Shown here: positions 1 to 10,103 of the stretch, in pieces | Position numbering within the stretch: position 1 is the first letter of the stretch | Layout: each line of letters opens with the position of its first letter | Assembly (NCBI GenBank): GCA_030704615.1 | Contig: CM060733.1 | Location: 41,170,001 to 41,230,000, forward strand | Length of the DNA stretch: 60,000 bases | Origin: Takakia lepidozioides | Taxonomy: Eukaryota > Streptophyta > Takakiopsida > Takakiales > Takakiaceae | Direction of reading: 5' to 3' | Notes under the pieces: generated by a model | Databases searched by the model: none | What the model was told of the DNA's origin: nothing | The model's input: the letters and a program-made list of their open reading frames with translations, nothing else | Program-made: the position numbers and the translations under genes

Positions 1-135
1 TTCCGCTGCAAATCCTTGCTCGTGCCCCACAATGGAGTCTGAGAAACCATGGTAGGCAAAACACCCCACACCATGTCATCCTGCTCTCCCGGAGGTGGCA
101 CATCCTCTGAATGAGCGTTGCCCTCAAGCAACTCT

Positions 136-1319
136 CTAGGCCAAACTCACTGCCGCTGTGAATGCTGCTAGTGTCGGCATCTTGCCTCGTTGGGCAACCG
201 CAACTCCTCCTATGAACGTCACAAGGAGCTGCACACGCCGGCCCTCCCCTGACTGCCATGCAGGCCTATAGGAAGCTGACTCCTCCCAAAAATCCAAGGT
301 GAAGCCCATGGGGTACAACACTGCCCCACCAACTAGGACATCGTATGAGACCGCGTCTGTCACAATGGCTTTGGCTCGCATCACTAAGCCATCTGTAGGG
401 TGATCCGGCCATAGTCTGATAGCCAACTCACGCCGTGTCATGCCCCGAGCCTGCTCCAATCCTCCCAGAGACGTCTGTATCTGGAAAGGACAAGGCTCCA
501 TATCCGCCTCCGTGAGGCCCAAGCCTGCAATAGCAGCTCTGCCCAGCATCAATGGCTGAGCTCCCGAGTCACACAAAACCCGCAGTGGCCGGTACCTCTT
601 GCCTGCCGGTCCACTCAAACAGAAAATGCCATCCTGTGTATCTAACATGACAACTCCAGGTGTCACCATGGCGCACTCAATGGCTGGCCTAGCTAGCAGC
701 TCCATCAACCTTACAGCTGCAGTTTGCCATGGCGCCGCCGTGGCAGTCTTGACCCTCAAATCCGAGGATCCCTCCTACACTACACCTCCCACTATCTCCG
801 CAGAAGATGAAGTAACCTCCCCACTCTCACAGAGTGTAGCTGCCAGCCTGAACACCTCAGCGGTCTTACCCCCGGCGTCGCAATCATGGTAGCCGAGAAC
901 AATGGAGCCTGGCACATAGATGTGGCTGCTCCTAGCAGCACACTAGCTGCCGTAGCCTTGGCAACACTAGGTAGTGGTGCTACCCATGTAGCTCTCCCAA
1001 TGGCATAGTAACCTCCGTTCGGTAACAGTCGGGCGAGAAAGGGTGCCATGGATGGCGTCGACACTGTCTCCGCCAATGTAAATGTCTGAGGAAGCCTAGC
1101 CTGACGGCTTGCCTCCCCACGCTGTGGATCCAACTCCACCTCTGCACCTCGTGGCTCAGGAACTCGTACTGCTCCTCGAGTCACGGTTGCAGCAGACTCC
1201 ACCTGCACTAGTGGTAGTGCTGCTCCACACATGAATCCCATGCCTCCCATATCTCCTCCCTCAGGAGCAGGAGGTGGACCATCCGGCCTTAGAGCCGGTA
1301 CCACCTGAGCTGTAGCCAT
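136..1319 (-). pseudogene. Retropepsin region of copy A, with Gly/Pro-rich linker
   Basis: The 136-759 frame encodes an aspartic protease-like segment with the active-site core CDSGAQPLMLG followed by a hydrophobic stretch (AAIAGLGL), typical of LTR-retroelement retropepsins that cut Gag-Pol. The 792-1319 frame is the linker between the zinc knuckles and protease, and matches the linker of copy B. The two frames differ, and both differ from the gag frame, so indels separate them. The polyprotein continues past the left edge. It is inferred to be non-functional because of the frame breaks. Confidence 0.7.
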
Positions 1320-2784
1320 GGCAGCGAGCCTCTGCCTAGCTGCTGAAGCCAGTTGGCCATGCCTTGGTCAACACCCTGACCTCCGCGTCCTTGGCCATGT
1401 TGAGCTTGCCCTTGGGCTGCACCTCGTGGCTGGCCACCTTGTCCTCTATGGGCTGCTCCACCTCGCCCCCGGCCACCATTGTTCCCTTGGAACTGGCCTG
1501 GGCGCAACTCAGGATGCAAACCATAACACCGGGCCTCTCCATGCCCGTGCTTGCCACAATGCCCACACTGCAACTATGCAGGCTGTGCATGTGCTGGCCC
1601 TTTGCCTCCCTTTGGGCAATCCTTCTTGACATGGGGTCCTCCACATGTCCAGCACACCACATCCGCCCGTTGTTGGCCAGCAAATGAAGGGAGAGACCCC
1701 TGCATCTGAGGTCCTCTCTGCCCTTCTCTGAGCTTCACCTGAGCCCCCTTGTTGCCTTGAGCACGTTGAGGTAGGGGTTGGCTAGGAGCACCACTACCCC
1801 GTGGTGTCTCCTTAGCAAATCCCACCATGACCACTCGTTCCTCCACCATGTTGAGCTCTATCCGCTCTGCCAGCAAAAACACATTTGCTAAGGTGGGTTG
1901 GGCCGCTTGTAGGAGAGTTGCATCCCGCACCCTTCTCCTCAGCTCCTTGTCCAATATCCATACCAGAATTGGACTACCTGAGCTTCCGTAACCCCTTGGG
2001 TTACATTTATCAAGCGCCTCATGCGAGTGAAAGCCTCCCTCAAGCTCTCGGTCGGCTTCCGTTGGAACTCTTGCAAGCTCCGCAACTTCTCTGTCCTCAC
2101 CCCTTGGTAGTTCCCTCTCAACTCTTCGAAGAACTCCACAACAGGGTTGAAGGCAGGCACGGGTGCTAGTGCTGGTGCGGTAGTGGCTTGGGTGGATGTC
2201 GTAGCTACTATACCACCAGTCCCACCAGTCCCACTGCTACTTGCTGAAGCTGCCGGTGCAGCGGCAAGTGTAGCCACTGCCCTTGTGGCTCTAGTGCCCC
2301 TGGTGATGGAGACATAGTCGGGTGACCAGTACATCCTCCACTCCTCGATCTCAACCTCATGCCCCCGCCTGAACTCATGGTAATCATCCATAGGCGGCCC
2401 CTCAAGGTGTTGAAACAACCCTTTCCATGCCATGAACGGCGTAAATAGTTGTGGATTGCGCATTTGCTGCAAATCACACCAACTATCAAACTCTTGGATA
2501 AAATCATCCAACTCAATGGTGCCCACCGCCCCAAAGTACCTTCGTGGCCCCTTGGTAGCTCCATACATCTCCTCCATTGTGTCCCACAACAATGGCAAAG
2601 AAACAACTTGCACCGCCGGTATGAGTCCTCCTGATTCACAATCCGAATCAGAACCTTCCGTAGAAGACACATGAGGTGAAGGTGGCCTAAACCGCACACC
2701 TTGTCTCGTGTACCCACTAGTATCGCTAGTGCTCGAACCGGCACTATCCCCAGCAACTAGTGGCACCTCCATGTTGACACTCAA
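1289..2784 (-). pseudogene. Gag of copy A, frameshifted
   Basis: The first part (2784-1939) has an acidic N-terminus and a Retrotrans_gag-type core (FMAWKGLFQHLEG, then ESLREAFTRMRRLI), which forms the capsid of the particle. The frame breaks near 1955, where copy B has one more base, and the reading resumes at 1954 with LRRRVRDATLLQ and ends at 1574. That part holds a first zinc knuckle (CWTCGGPHVKKDC). A second knuckle of CX2CX4HX4C form (CGHCGKHGHGEARC) lies in 1573-1289. Comparison with copy B makes the 1-bp deletion the simplest cause of the break. Confidence 0.75.
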
Positions 2785-2929
2785 CCGGTCATGAACATGT
2801 CCCTAACCTCCTCTCTACAAGGTAACCGGGTAGAGAACCTGTTGCGGCTTATGGTTTGGAATACTAAGTTCCTAACATAGCCTACACATGTACCTGCATC
2901 CACCGCAAACACTCCTATGGTTGGCTGGT

Positions 2930-3300
2930 CATCACCCCAGCCTCACCATCGACAGCATGCTCTAGGACTGGCCGGTGATCAAATCCGGACCAATCACCTA
3001 TAAAAACAAGCGCCTACACAAAACTAGCATGGCACACAGTCAAGCATGCAGGTATGGAGGGGATCCAAACACAAGAAATCAGAATGACAACTCCCCCACA
3101 CCAAAAACAACTCCACGGTGTTGCTCCTGCAAGGACACCCCAGCCCAAACCCGGACTGACTCTTGCCTCCACCTACAGAAAGGTCTTGGCCTAATGAGAG
3201 GGTGGAAACTACGAGGAAGAGAAGCTAAAGCAATGCCTAACCCCAGCACTCTTCCTCTCCTCTCTTCCCTCACTTGCATGACCATGGGAATATCATGAAG
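2930..3300. repeat. Retroelement leader block shared by copies A and B
   Basis: This stretch is nearly the same as 19670-20030. Shared landmarks include GGTCATCACCCCAGCCTCAC, GGCCGGTGATCAAATCCGG and the block CAAGGACACCCCAGCCCAAA. It lies between gag and the satellite and LTR in both copies, so it is best read as the untranslated leader of this family. Its match to sequence on the far side of the DNA transposon shows that copy B was once continuous. Confidence 0.8.
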
Positions 3301-3389
3301 ATACTCCTCAAACCGCCCTCCACGAGCTTCAAAATTTGGCCTTCAAGACCACATACCAGTCCTTAGGCAGTCCACCAGTGTCTCCACGA

Positions 3390-4640
3390 GTCAACACAGG
3401 CCGTCCACAGGTCAACACGGGCCACCATAGACCAGCACAGGCCCACACAGCTCACAGGCCACAGCCTGTCACAGCCCTACATAGGTCACAGGGTCACAGC
3501 CCCACAAGCCGCAGCCTGTCACAGCCCTACAAAGGTCTCGGGGTCACAGCCCCAAAGGCCACAGCCTATCACAGCCCCTCACAGCCCCATAGGCCACAGG
3601 GCACAGCCTATCACAGCCCGACACAGGTCACAGGGGTCACAGCCCCAAAGGCCACAGCCCCTCACAGCCCGTCACAGCCCCACAGGCCACTGGGCACAGC
3701 CTGTCACAGCCTGTCACAGCCCCAAAGGCCTCAAGCACGGCCTGACACAGCCCCTCACAGCCCATCACAGCCCCAAAGGCCTCAGGCACGGCCTGTCACA
3801 GCCCCTCACAGCCCGTCACAGCCATAAAGGCCACGGGCACAGCCTCTCACAGCCTCTTATAGCTCGTCACAGCCCCAAAGGCTAGGGGCGCAGCCCGTCA
3901 CAGCCCGTCACAGCCCCGAAGGCCATTGGCGCAGCCCGTGACAGCCCCGAAGACCACCGGCGCAGCCCGGCACAGCCCCATCCATGGCCGCTCTGGCAGT
4001 TTAGCCATTTCTCCAAGGGGTTTAGCCCATCACAGCCTGTCACAGCTCGCCACAGCCTGTCACAGCCTGTCACAGCCTGTCACATCCCGTCACAGCCCCA
4101 CAGGCCACAGGGCACAGCCAGTCACAACCCCTCATAGCCGGTCACAGCCCCACAGGCCACTGGGCACAGCCTGTCACAGCCCGTCACAGCCCCACAGGCC
4201 ATAGGGCACAGCCTGTCACAGCCCGCCACAGCCCATCACAGCTCGCCACAGCCCCTCACAGCCACTGTCTCAGGCACGGCCTGTCACAGCCCCTCACAGC
4301 CCGTCACAGCCCCAAAGGCCTCAGGCACGGCCTGTCACAGCCCCTCACAGCCCATCACAGCCCTAAAGGCCACGGGCACAGCCTGTCACAGCCCCAAAAG
4401 GCCACCGGCACAGCCCCTCACAGCCCACCACAGCCCCCAAGGCCACCGGCTTAGCCCGTCACAGGCCCTCACAGCCCGTCACAACCCCGAAGGCCACCGG
4501 CACAGGCCCTCACAGGCCCTCACAGCCCGTCACAGCCCGAAGGTCACCGGCGCAGCCCGTGACAGCCCCTCACAGCCCGTCACAGCCCCATCCATGGCCG
4601 CTCTGGCAGTTTAGCCATTTCTCCAAGGGGTTTAGCTACG
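3390..4640. repeat. CACAGCC minisatellite (10-bp units)
   Basis: About 1.25 kb is built from 10-bp units such as GTCACAGCCC and CTCACAGCCC, mixed with longer variants containing CCCCAAAGGCC or CCACAGGGCACAGCC. A non-satellite block of roughly 50 bp (CATCCATGGCCGCTCTGGCA onward) appears twice, near 3978-4026 and 4588-4636. This suggests that a unit of about 610 bp was duplicated. Open frames inside it reflect the repeat and are not genes. Confidence 0.9.
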
Positions 4641-6417
4641 CCAAGCTAGGGTTTGTGTCTCTTGGACTCTAGGCTTCTTTCCACCGAGCTATGGCGGCTG
4701 TGAGGAAATCAGCAAAGTATTCTTGCTCTTTTGGCTCCCACACACCACCATAGTAGCCCTAAGCCATGAGGTGGTTGCCACAAACCAAGCCTTCTTTCTC
4801 ACTTAGCCTCCCCAAACACGCCACTAAACTCAATGGCAAACAACCAAGCCCTGCTGATTCCCAGCCGTTGTGAGCACTCATTCAAGCACTCTCCTTGGCC
4901 ATAACATCTATCTTAGAGCCTATTCCAGCCCCCTACACCTGCTGCTTCAAGAGTTGCGCTCCCTTCAAGCTTGAAGTTGAAACCCCAACTCACATAGGCC
5001 CTACAAGTGCTTTTCTTTCACTCCAAGTGGAAACCAGCCCTAGACCTTCCGTTCTAGCTCTCTAAAGCTTGAAAACAAGAGCCTCAATGGGCTGAAGGCA
5101 TGCTCCACACATGCCCCACTCTCACCATAAGAGAATCAGCTCTTTTGCTTCATTTCTTGCACCCACAAACCTGAAAATACAAGCTTCAGCAGGCTGAAAG
5201 CATGCTCCACATGCCCTACAGGGAAACCAGCCCTTCCTTCCTTTCTTGCACTCCCACACCTGAAAGTGCAAGCCTTCACCAGGCTGATAGCATGCTCCAC
5301 ACATGCATTGCCCTCACATAAGGGAAGTCAGCCTTTCCCTCTTCCTTGCTTGCCCTCCAAGCTTGAAGATGGAAGCTTCAATGAGCTGAATACATGCTCC
5401 ACACATGCAATCTCTTCACACAAGAGATATCAGCCCCCTATCTTGGCTCCTTGGCTCCTTGATGCTCTCTAAGACAAGACTAAGCACTCCACAGCCTTTG
5501 CCAAGCTCCTAAAACCCTAAGGCTTACATTTCCAGCCACAAGACACTTCTCTTGTGGTGCAAGAGCTCTTCTTCCAAGCTCTGAAACCCTAGGTGCACAT
5601 TCCATGGCCTTGCCGCACCTCTTAGCTCCTGTTCCAGCCCTGCTCTTGCCATGACAAGAGCCCTCTCAATGCTGAAGCTCGAGATTGAAACCCAGTCTCA
5701 CCATACTCCACAAAGTGCACTGATTTGCCCCAAGCCAAATCAGCCTTTTCGCTTGGTCTGGCAATCCTTCACACAATGAAAGCTCGCATTCCCAAGTCCA
5801 GTTCTCAGCTTTGCCACCAAAGCCACTATAACCTGCTCTTGACTGGTCCTCTTCCCAATCGTGCTTGCTCATGCATGTACACAATCTGAAACCATCAAGG
5901 TGCTCTGGAATTACCTGCAGCATGGTGCTTTCATCTCTGAAGCTGAAGATCGAATGCCAAGGTCTACCACCTCGTAACCCACATCGCCTCCGCTTCTAAC
6001 AACCAAGAGCTCCACGGTGCTCCTTGCATAACAACTTGGTTTCTCTCATTCTCAAGCAAAAACCACAAGTGCTACAACTAACTCGTATCTGGCACTCACA
6101 GATACGAGCTCATCTTTCTCGAGTGATAAAGAAGAGGAATACAAGCACGAGCTCACAAATCTGAAGCATAAACTCATGCATATATAACCTCATCACTCAA
6201 ATACAAGTCAAGCCAAGTGCACCCCACGCCATGGGGAATCCACACTACGGCGCCATAGCTAGGCGCGGTGAGGCTCAACTCGAGAAAGATGAGCCTCCCG
6301 CGCTTGCCGTGAAGATAACCACTCCAGGGCCTAAATCTGCCTTGACCCTTGGATTGACACTTGGGCCAATCCCAAATGTCAATATGTAAAAGCTAGCTAT
6401 TTCCTAGCTAGTTTCAC
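4641..6417 (-). repeat. Probable LTR of copy A
   Basis: No coding signal is seen. The stretch holds repeated AGCTTGAAG and GCATGCTCCACACATGC-type motifs, which also occur at 20681-22220 in the corresponding place of copy B. It ends TTTCACA at 6417, directly against the truncated coding frame of copy B. The inner edge, primer-binding site and any TG start could not be fixed by eye. Confidence 0.5.
5095..5415. repeat. Tandem repeat of about 100 bp within the LTR
   Basis: Four degenerate units each carry GCATGCTCCACACATGC or a close variant, near 5098, 5199, 5289 and 5391. Each is followed by a CA/CT-rich stretch and a CAGCC or CAGCTC motif. The spacing is 90-100 bp. Confidence 0.65.
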
Positions 6418-6418
6418 A

Positions 6419-7270
6419 CTAGTGATAAAATAACTTGACAGCCGCACTCTCCTCCTCTCCTGACGGTACAAACGCCTCTACCCAGGCTTGTTGCACCCGT
6501 CTATCAGCAGCTTGCTGCAAATCCTTGCTCGTACCCCACAATGGAGTGTGAGCAACCATGACAGGCAATTCCGCCGTATCATGCATGTCATCCTGCTCTG
6601 CTGGAGGTGACACATCCTCTGCATGGGCATTGCCCTCCAGCAACTCTCCAGGCCAACTAACTGCAGCTGTGAAGGCTGCTAGTGTTGGCATCTTGCCTCG
6701 TTGGGCAGCAGCAACACCCCCAATGAACGTCACAGGGAGCTGTACACAACGACCATCCCCTGACTACCATCCAGGCCTATAGGATGCTGACTCCTCCCAA
6801 AAATCCAGGGTGAAGCCCATGGGATACAACACTGCCCCACCAACGAGGACATCGTAAGAGACCACGTCTGTCACAATGGCCTTGGTTCGCATCACTGAGC
6901 CATCTATAGGATGATCCGGCTGTAGTCTAATGGCCAACTCATGCCGTGCCATGCCCCAAGCCTGCTCTGATCCTCCCAGATATGTCTGTATCTGGAAGGG
7001 ACAAGGCTCCATATCCGCCTCCATGAGGCCCAAACCTGCAATAGCGGCTTTGCCCAACATCAGTGGCTGAGCTCCCGAGTCCAACAAGACCCGCAGTGGC
7101 CGGTACCTCTTGTCTGCCAGTCCATTCAAAGAGAAAATGTCAACCTGGTTGTCTAACAAGACAACTCCAGGTGTCACCATGGCGCGCTCAAAGGCTGGCC
7201 TAGCTGGCAGCTCCATCAACCTGACAGCTGCAGCTTGCCATGGCGCAGCTGTGGCAGTCTTGATCCTCAA
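6419..7270 (-). pseudogene. Retropepsin region of copy B
   Basis: This is the homologue of the protease segment of copy A, with the active-site core LDSGAQPLMLGKAAIAGLGL. The frame is open from 7270 to 6764, meets a TAG, and continues in the same phase from 6733 to 6419. At the codon of the TAG, copy A reads CAG (PAWQSGEG versus PGW-stop-SGDG), so the stop is a single C-to-T change. Downstream coding is lost at the copy A junction. Confidence 0.75.
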
Positions 7271-8235
7271 ATCCGAGGATCCTCTGCTACTACACCTTCC
7301 ACTAACTCCGCAGAAGATGAAGTGACCTCCCCACTCTCACAGAGAGTTGCTGCTAGTCTGAACACTGCAGCTGGTCTTACCCCCGGCATCGCAATCATGG
7401 TTGCCGAGAACAGTGGGGCCTGACACACAGAGGTAGCCGCCCCCAACAACACACTGGCTGCACTAGCCTTGGCAGCAGGTGTCAGTGCTGCACGTGTAGC
7501 TCTTCCCAATGGCACAATAACCTCCGCCTTGGTATCCGTGGGGCGAGAATTAGGTGCCATGGATGTCGTCGACACTGTCTTCGCCAAGATGAATGATTGA
7601 GGCAACCTAGCCTGACAGCTTGCCTCCCTACATTGTGAATCCAACTCCACCTCTGCACCTCGTGGCTCAGGAACTCGTGTTGCTCCTCGAGTGACGGCTG
7701 CAGTAGACTCCACCTGCACTAGTGGTAGTGCTGCCCCACACATAAATCCCATGTCTCCCATGTCTCCTCCGTCAGGATGACGCTGCTGAGGAGGAACAAG
7801 AGGTGGACCCTCAGGTCTTGGAGCTGGTAGCACCTGATCTGTGGCCATGGCAGCGAGCCTTTGCTCTAGCTGTTGAAGCCGGTTGGCCATACCTTGGTCA
7901 ACGCCCTGACCTCCACGTCCTTGGCCATACTATGCTTGCCCTTGTCCTGCACCTCATGCCTGAGCACCTCGTCCTCTCTGAGGTGCTCCACCTTGCCCTC
8001 GACCACCATTGTTCACTTGGAATTGGCCTCGCCGCAACTCAGGGTGCAAGTCATAACACTGGGCATCTCCATGCCCATACTTGCCACAATGCCCACACTG
8101 CAACTGTGCAGGCTGTGCTTGTGCCGGCCCTTTGCCACTTTCTGGGCAATCTTTCTTGACATAGGGTCCTCCACATGTCCAACATACCACCCCCGGTTGC
8201 TGTTGGCCTGCAAAAGAAGCTACTGGCCTCTGCAC
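7267..8235 (-). pseudogene. Nucleocapsid zinc knuckles and linker of copy B
   Basis: The 8235-7954 frame carries two zinc knuckles (CWTCGGPYVKKDC and CGHCGKYGHGDAQC) followed by a Gly/Gln/Arg-rich tail, as expected for RNA-binding nucleocapsid. The same phase continues in 7890-7267 as the linker. The two parts are separated by stops. One of these is TGA where copy A has CGA, and another is TAG where copy A has CAA. The retropepsin lies in a different phase beginning at 7270. Confidence 0.7.
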
Positions 8236-8268
8236 CTGAGGTCCCCTGTAAGCTCCATGGAATTTGGG

Positions 8269-9309
8269 TTAGGCAACCTTGCCCCCCTGACCACGTTGTT
8301 GGGCAGTCCCTTGTACCTGTTGGCTGGCAGCTGTGCCTCGTGCAGGCATGTCCTTGCCAAATCCAATGGTAACAACTCGCTCCTCCACCATGTTGAGCTC
8401 AATCCGCTCAGCTAGCAGAAACACATCCGCTAATGTGGGTTGGGCCGCTTGTAACAGGGTTGCATCCCGCACCCTTCTCCTGAGCTCCTTGTCCAAAATT
8501 CCATACCAGAACTGGACTGCCTGAGCTTCAGTAACCCCTTGGGTCACACTTATCAAGCGCCTCATACGAGTGTAGGCCTCTCGCAAGCTCTCACTGGATT
8601 TGCGCTGGAAGTCTTGCAAACTTCGCAGCTTCTCTGTCCGTACACCTTGGTAGTTCCTCCGCAACTCCTGGAAGAACTCCACCACCGGGTTGAATCTAGA
8701 CACATGTGTTGTAGTCGTGGCAGAAGGAGTAGTAGCACCTTTTGACCTGGTACCATCTACAGAAGTACCAACACTACTTGTTCCACTACTAGTGTTTGTA
8801 GTTGGAGATGTTTGTTTAGCTGCTGGTGTCACCGCTGCCCTTGTGCCTCTAATGATTGAGACATAGTTAGGTGACCAATACTCTCGCCACTCCTCAATCT
8901 CCACCGCATGTCCCCGCCTAAATTCATGGTAATCATCCATGGGTGGCCCCTCAAGGTGCTGGAATAGCCCCTTCCATGCCATAAAGGGCGTAAACAGTTG
9001 TGGATTGCGCATTTGCTGCAAATCACACCAACTGTCAAACTCTTGTATAAAGTCATCAAGCTCGATGGTGCCCACAGCTCCACAATACCTACGTGGCCCC
9101 TTGGTAGCTCCATACATCTCCTCCATTGTGTCCCACAACAATGGCACGGAAATGACTTGCACCCTCGGCAAGAATCCTCCTGACTCCGAGTCTGAACCTT
9201 CCTCAGAAGACACTGAAGGTGAAAGTGGCCTAAACCGCACACCTTGTCTTGTGTACCAACTAGTATCGCTGGTGCTCGTACCGGCATTCCCCTCAACAGC
9301 TGGTGACAC
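8269..9309 (-). CDS. Gag capsid region of copy B
   Basis: A 346-codon frame with a Ser/acidic N-terminus, a Retrotrans_gag-like core (ELDDFIQEFDSWCDLQQMRN, FMAWKGLFQHLEG, ESLREAYTRMRRLI) and the segment LRRRVRDATLLQ. It is cleaner than the copy A version, which is frameshifted. Its TAA stop lies in phase with the zinc-knuckle frame, so the true Gag product would have been longer. It is part of a dead element and probably makes no protein today. Confidence 0.7.
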   Translation of the reverse strand: MSPAVEGNAGTSTSDTSWYTRQGVRFRPLSPSVSSEEGSDSESGGFLPRVQVISVPLLWDTMEEMYGATKGPRRYCGAVGTIELDDFIQEFDSWCDLQQMRNPQLFTPFMAWKGLFQHLEGPPMDDYHEFRRGHAVEIEEWREYWSPNYVSIIRGTRAAVTPAAKQTSPTTNTSSGTSSVGTSVDGTRSKGATTPSATTTTHVSRFNPVVEFFQELRRNYQGVRTEKLRSLQDFQRKSSESLREAYTRMRRLISVTQGVTEAQAVQFWYGILDKELRRRVRDATLLQAAQPTLADVFLLAERIELNMVEERVVTIGFGKDMPARGTAASQQVQGTAQQRGQGGKVA

Positions 9310-9442
9310 CTCCGTGATGAAAACTCACAACCACACTTGTTGTAAACCTGTCTCTAATCCCCCTTTCCACAAGGTAACCGGGTAGAGAACCTGTTGCAGC
9401 TTATGGCTTAGACTACTAGGTTCGTAACATAAACCTGCACCT

Positions 9443-9452
9443 GCATCCACTG
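9443..9452. other. Left target-site duplication (tentative)
   Basis: GCATCCACTG lies just outside the left inverted repeat of the DNA transposon. The right flank at 19595-19608 reads GCATCCCTGCACTG, the same with four extra bases. Nine to ten base pairs is the usual MULE duplication. The match is imperfect, so the call is tentative. Confidence 0.45.
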
Positions 9453-9560
9453 GAACGACGCAATGGCGTGAGCGTTGCGCGTGAGCGCGCGAGCATACGC
9501 TCACGCAGGAGTGACGTGGCGTGAGCGTACGCTCACGCCAGCTGACATGGCGTGAGCCTG
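9453..9560. repeat. Left terminal inverted repeat region
   Basis: It starts GAACGACGCAATGGCGTGAG and contains many GCGTGAGCG units. A perfect 24-bp palindrome (half site TGGCGTGAGCGT) lies at 9517-9540, and an 8-bp stem with a 10-nt loop lies at 9480-9505. The inverted counterpart is at 19480-19594. Confidence 0.7.
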
Positions 9561-10103
9561 CACACACGCTGACGTGGCGTGAGCGTCATGTCAGCATGCT
9601 GATGTGGTGGTAAATGATGACATGGCACTGTCCGTCATCTGCCACATCAGCATTAACATGCGCCGCCTATAACCGTGGATGGTCCTATGACCGTGGAATT
9701 AATGCAGGGAATCTTGCCTAAATAGAATCAAGACGAGCGTTGAGGCCTACAATTGCAGCATCCAACATTGTGCAATTACAAATGCTTGTTTCACTTTTAC
9801 AATTACGAGGACGACAAAATATCCTCACAAAGTGTGCGCCATAAAGGCTGCCACGGGAAGACCTTCCTCCCTCCTCAAATAACAATGAGAGTTAGGATCA
9901 TCTTCAAAAGATGATTGTAGTGCATAGCGACAGCAAGACATGTAGACTTCGAACGGTGCAATGACAAATGTGCACTACCTAAAAGTTGTCACTCAGAGCT
10001 CACTCCGTATAGTTGGAGGCCATATCATTGCACAGCCGACGAATTGATGTGATTTACACATTTCAAATCATGGTCATCCACATACCACATTACATAGTTC
10101 ATG

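Larger units (their letters stand above)
1..6417 (-). mobile_element. LTR retrotransposon copy A (Ty3-like), partial
   Basis: This minus-strand retroelement runs off the left edge of the window. Read in its own direction it has an LTR-like block (6417 to about 4641), a satellite-rich leader (4640-2785), gag with two zinc knuckles, and a retropepsin region. Reverse transcriptase and integrase are not in the window. The gag and protease segments are closely related to copy B at 6419-9309, which allows lesions to be compared. The right end is placed at 6417 because the protease-downstream frame of copy B stops abruptly there, so copy A probably inserted into copy B. The Ty3 assignment rests on gag and protease character only and is moderate. 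Confidence 0.75.

Noticed and set aside
3336-4204. Long open frames in the CACAGCC satellite (Ser/Gln/His-rich proteins)
   Set aside because: The 10-bp repeat happens to lack stops in some phases; there is no non-repeat sequence, start context or homology.
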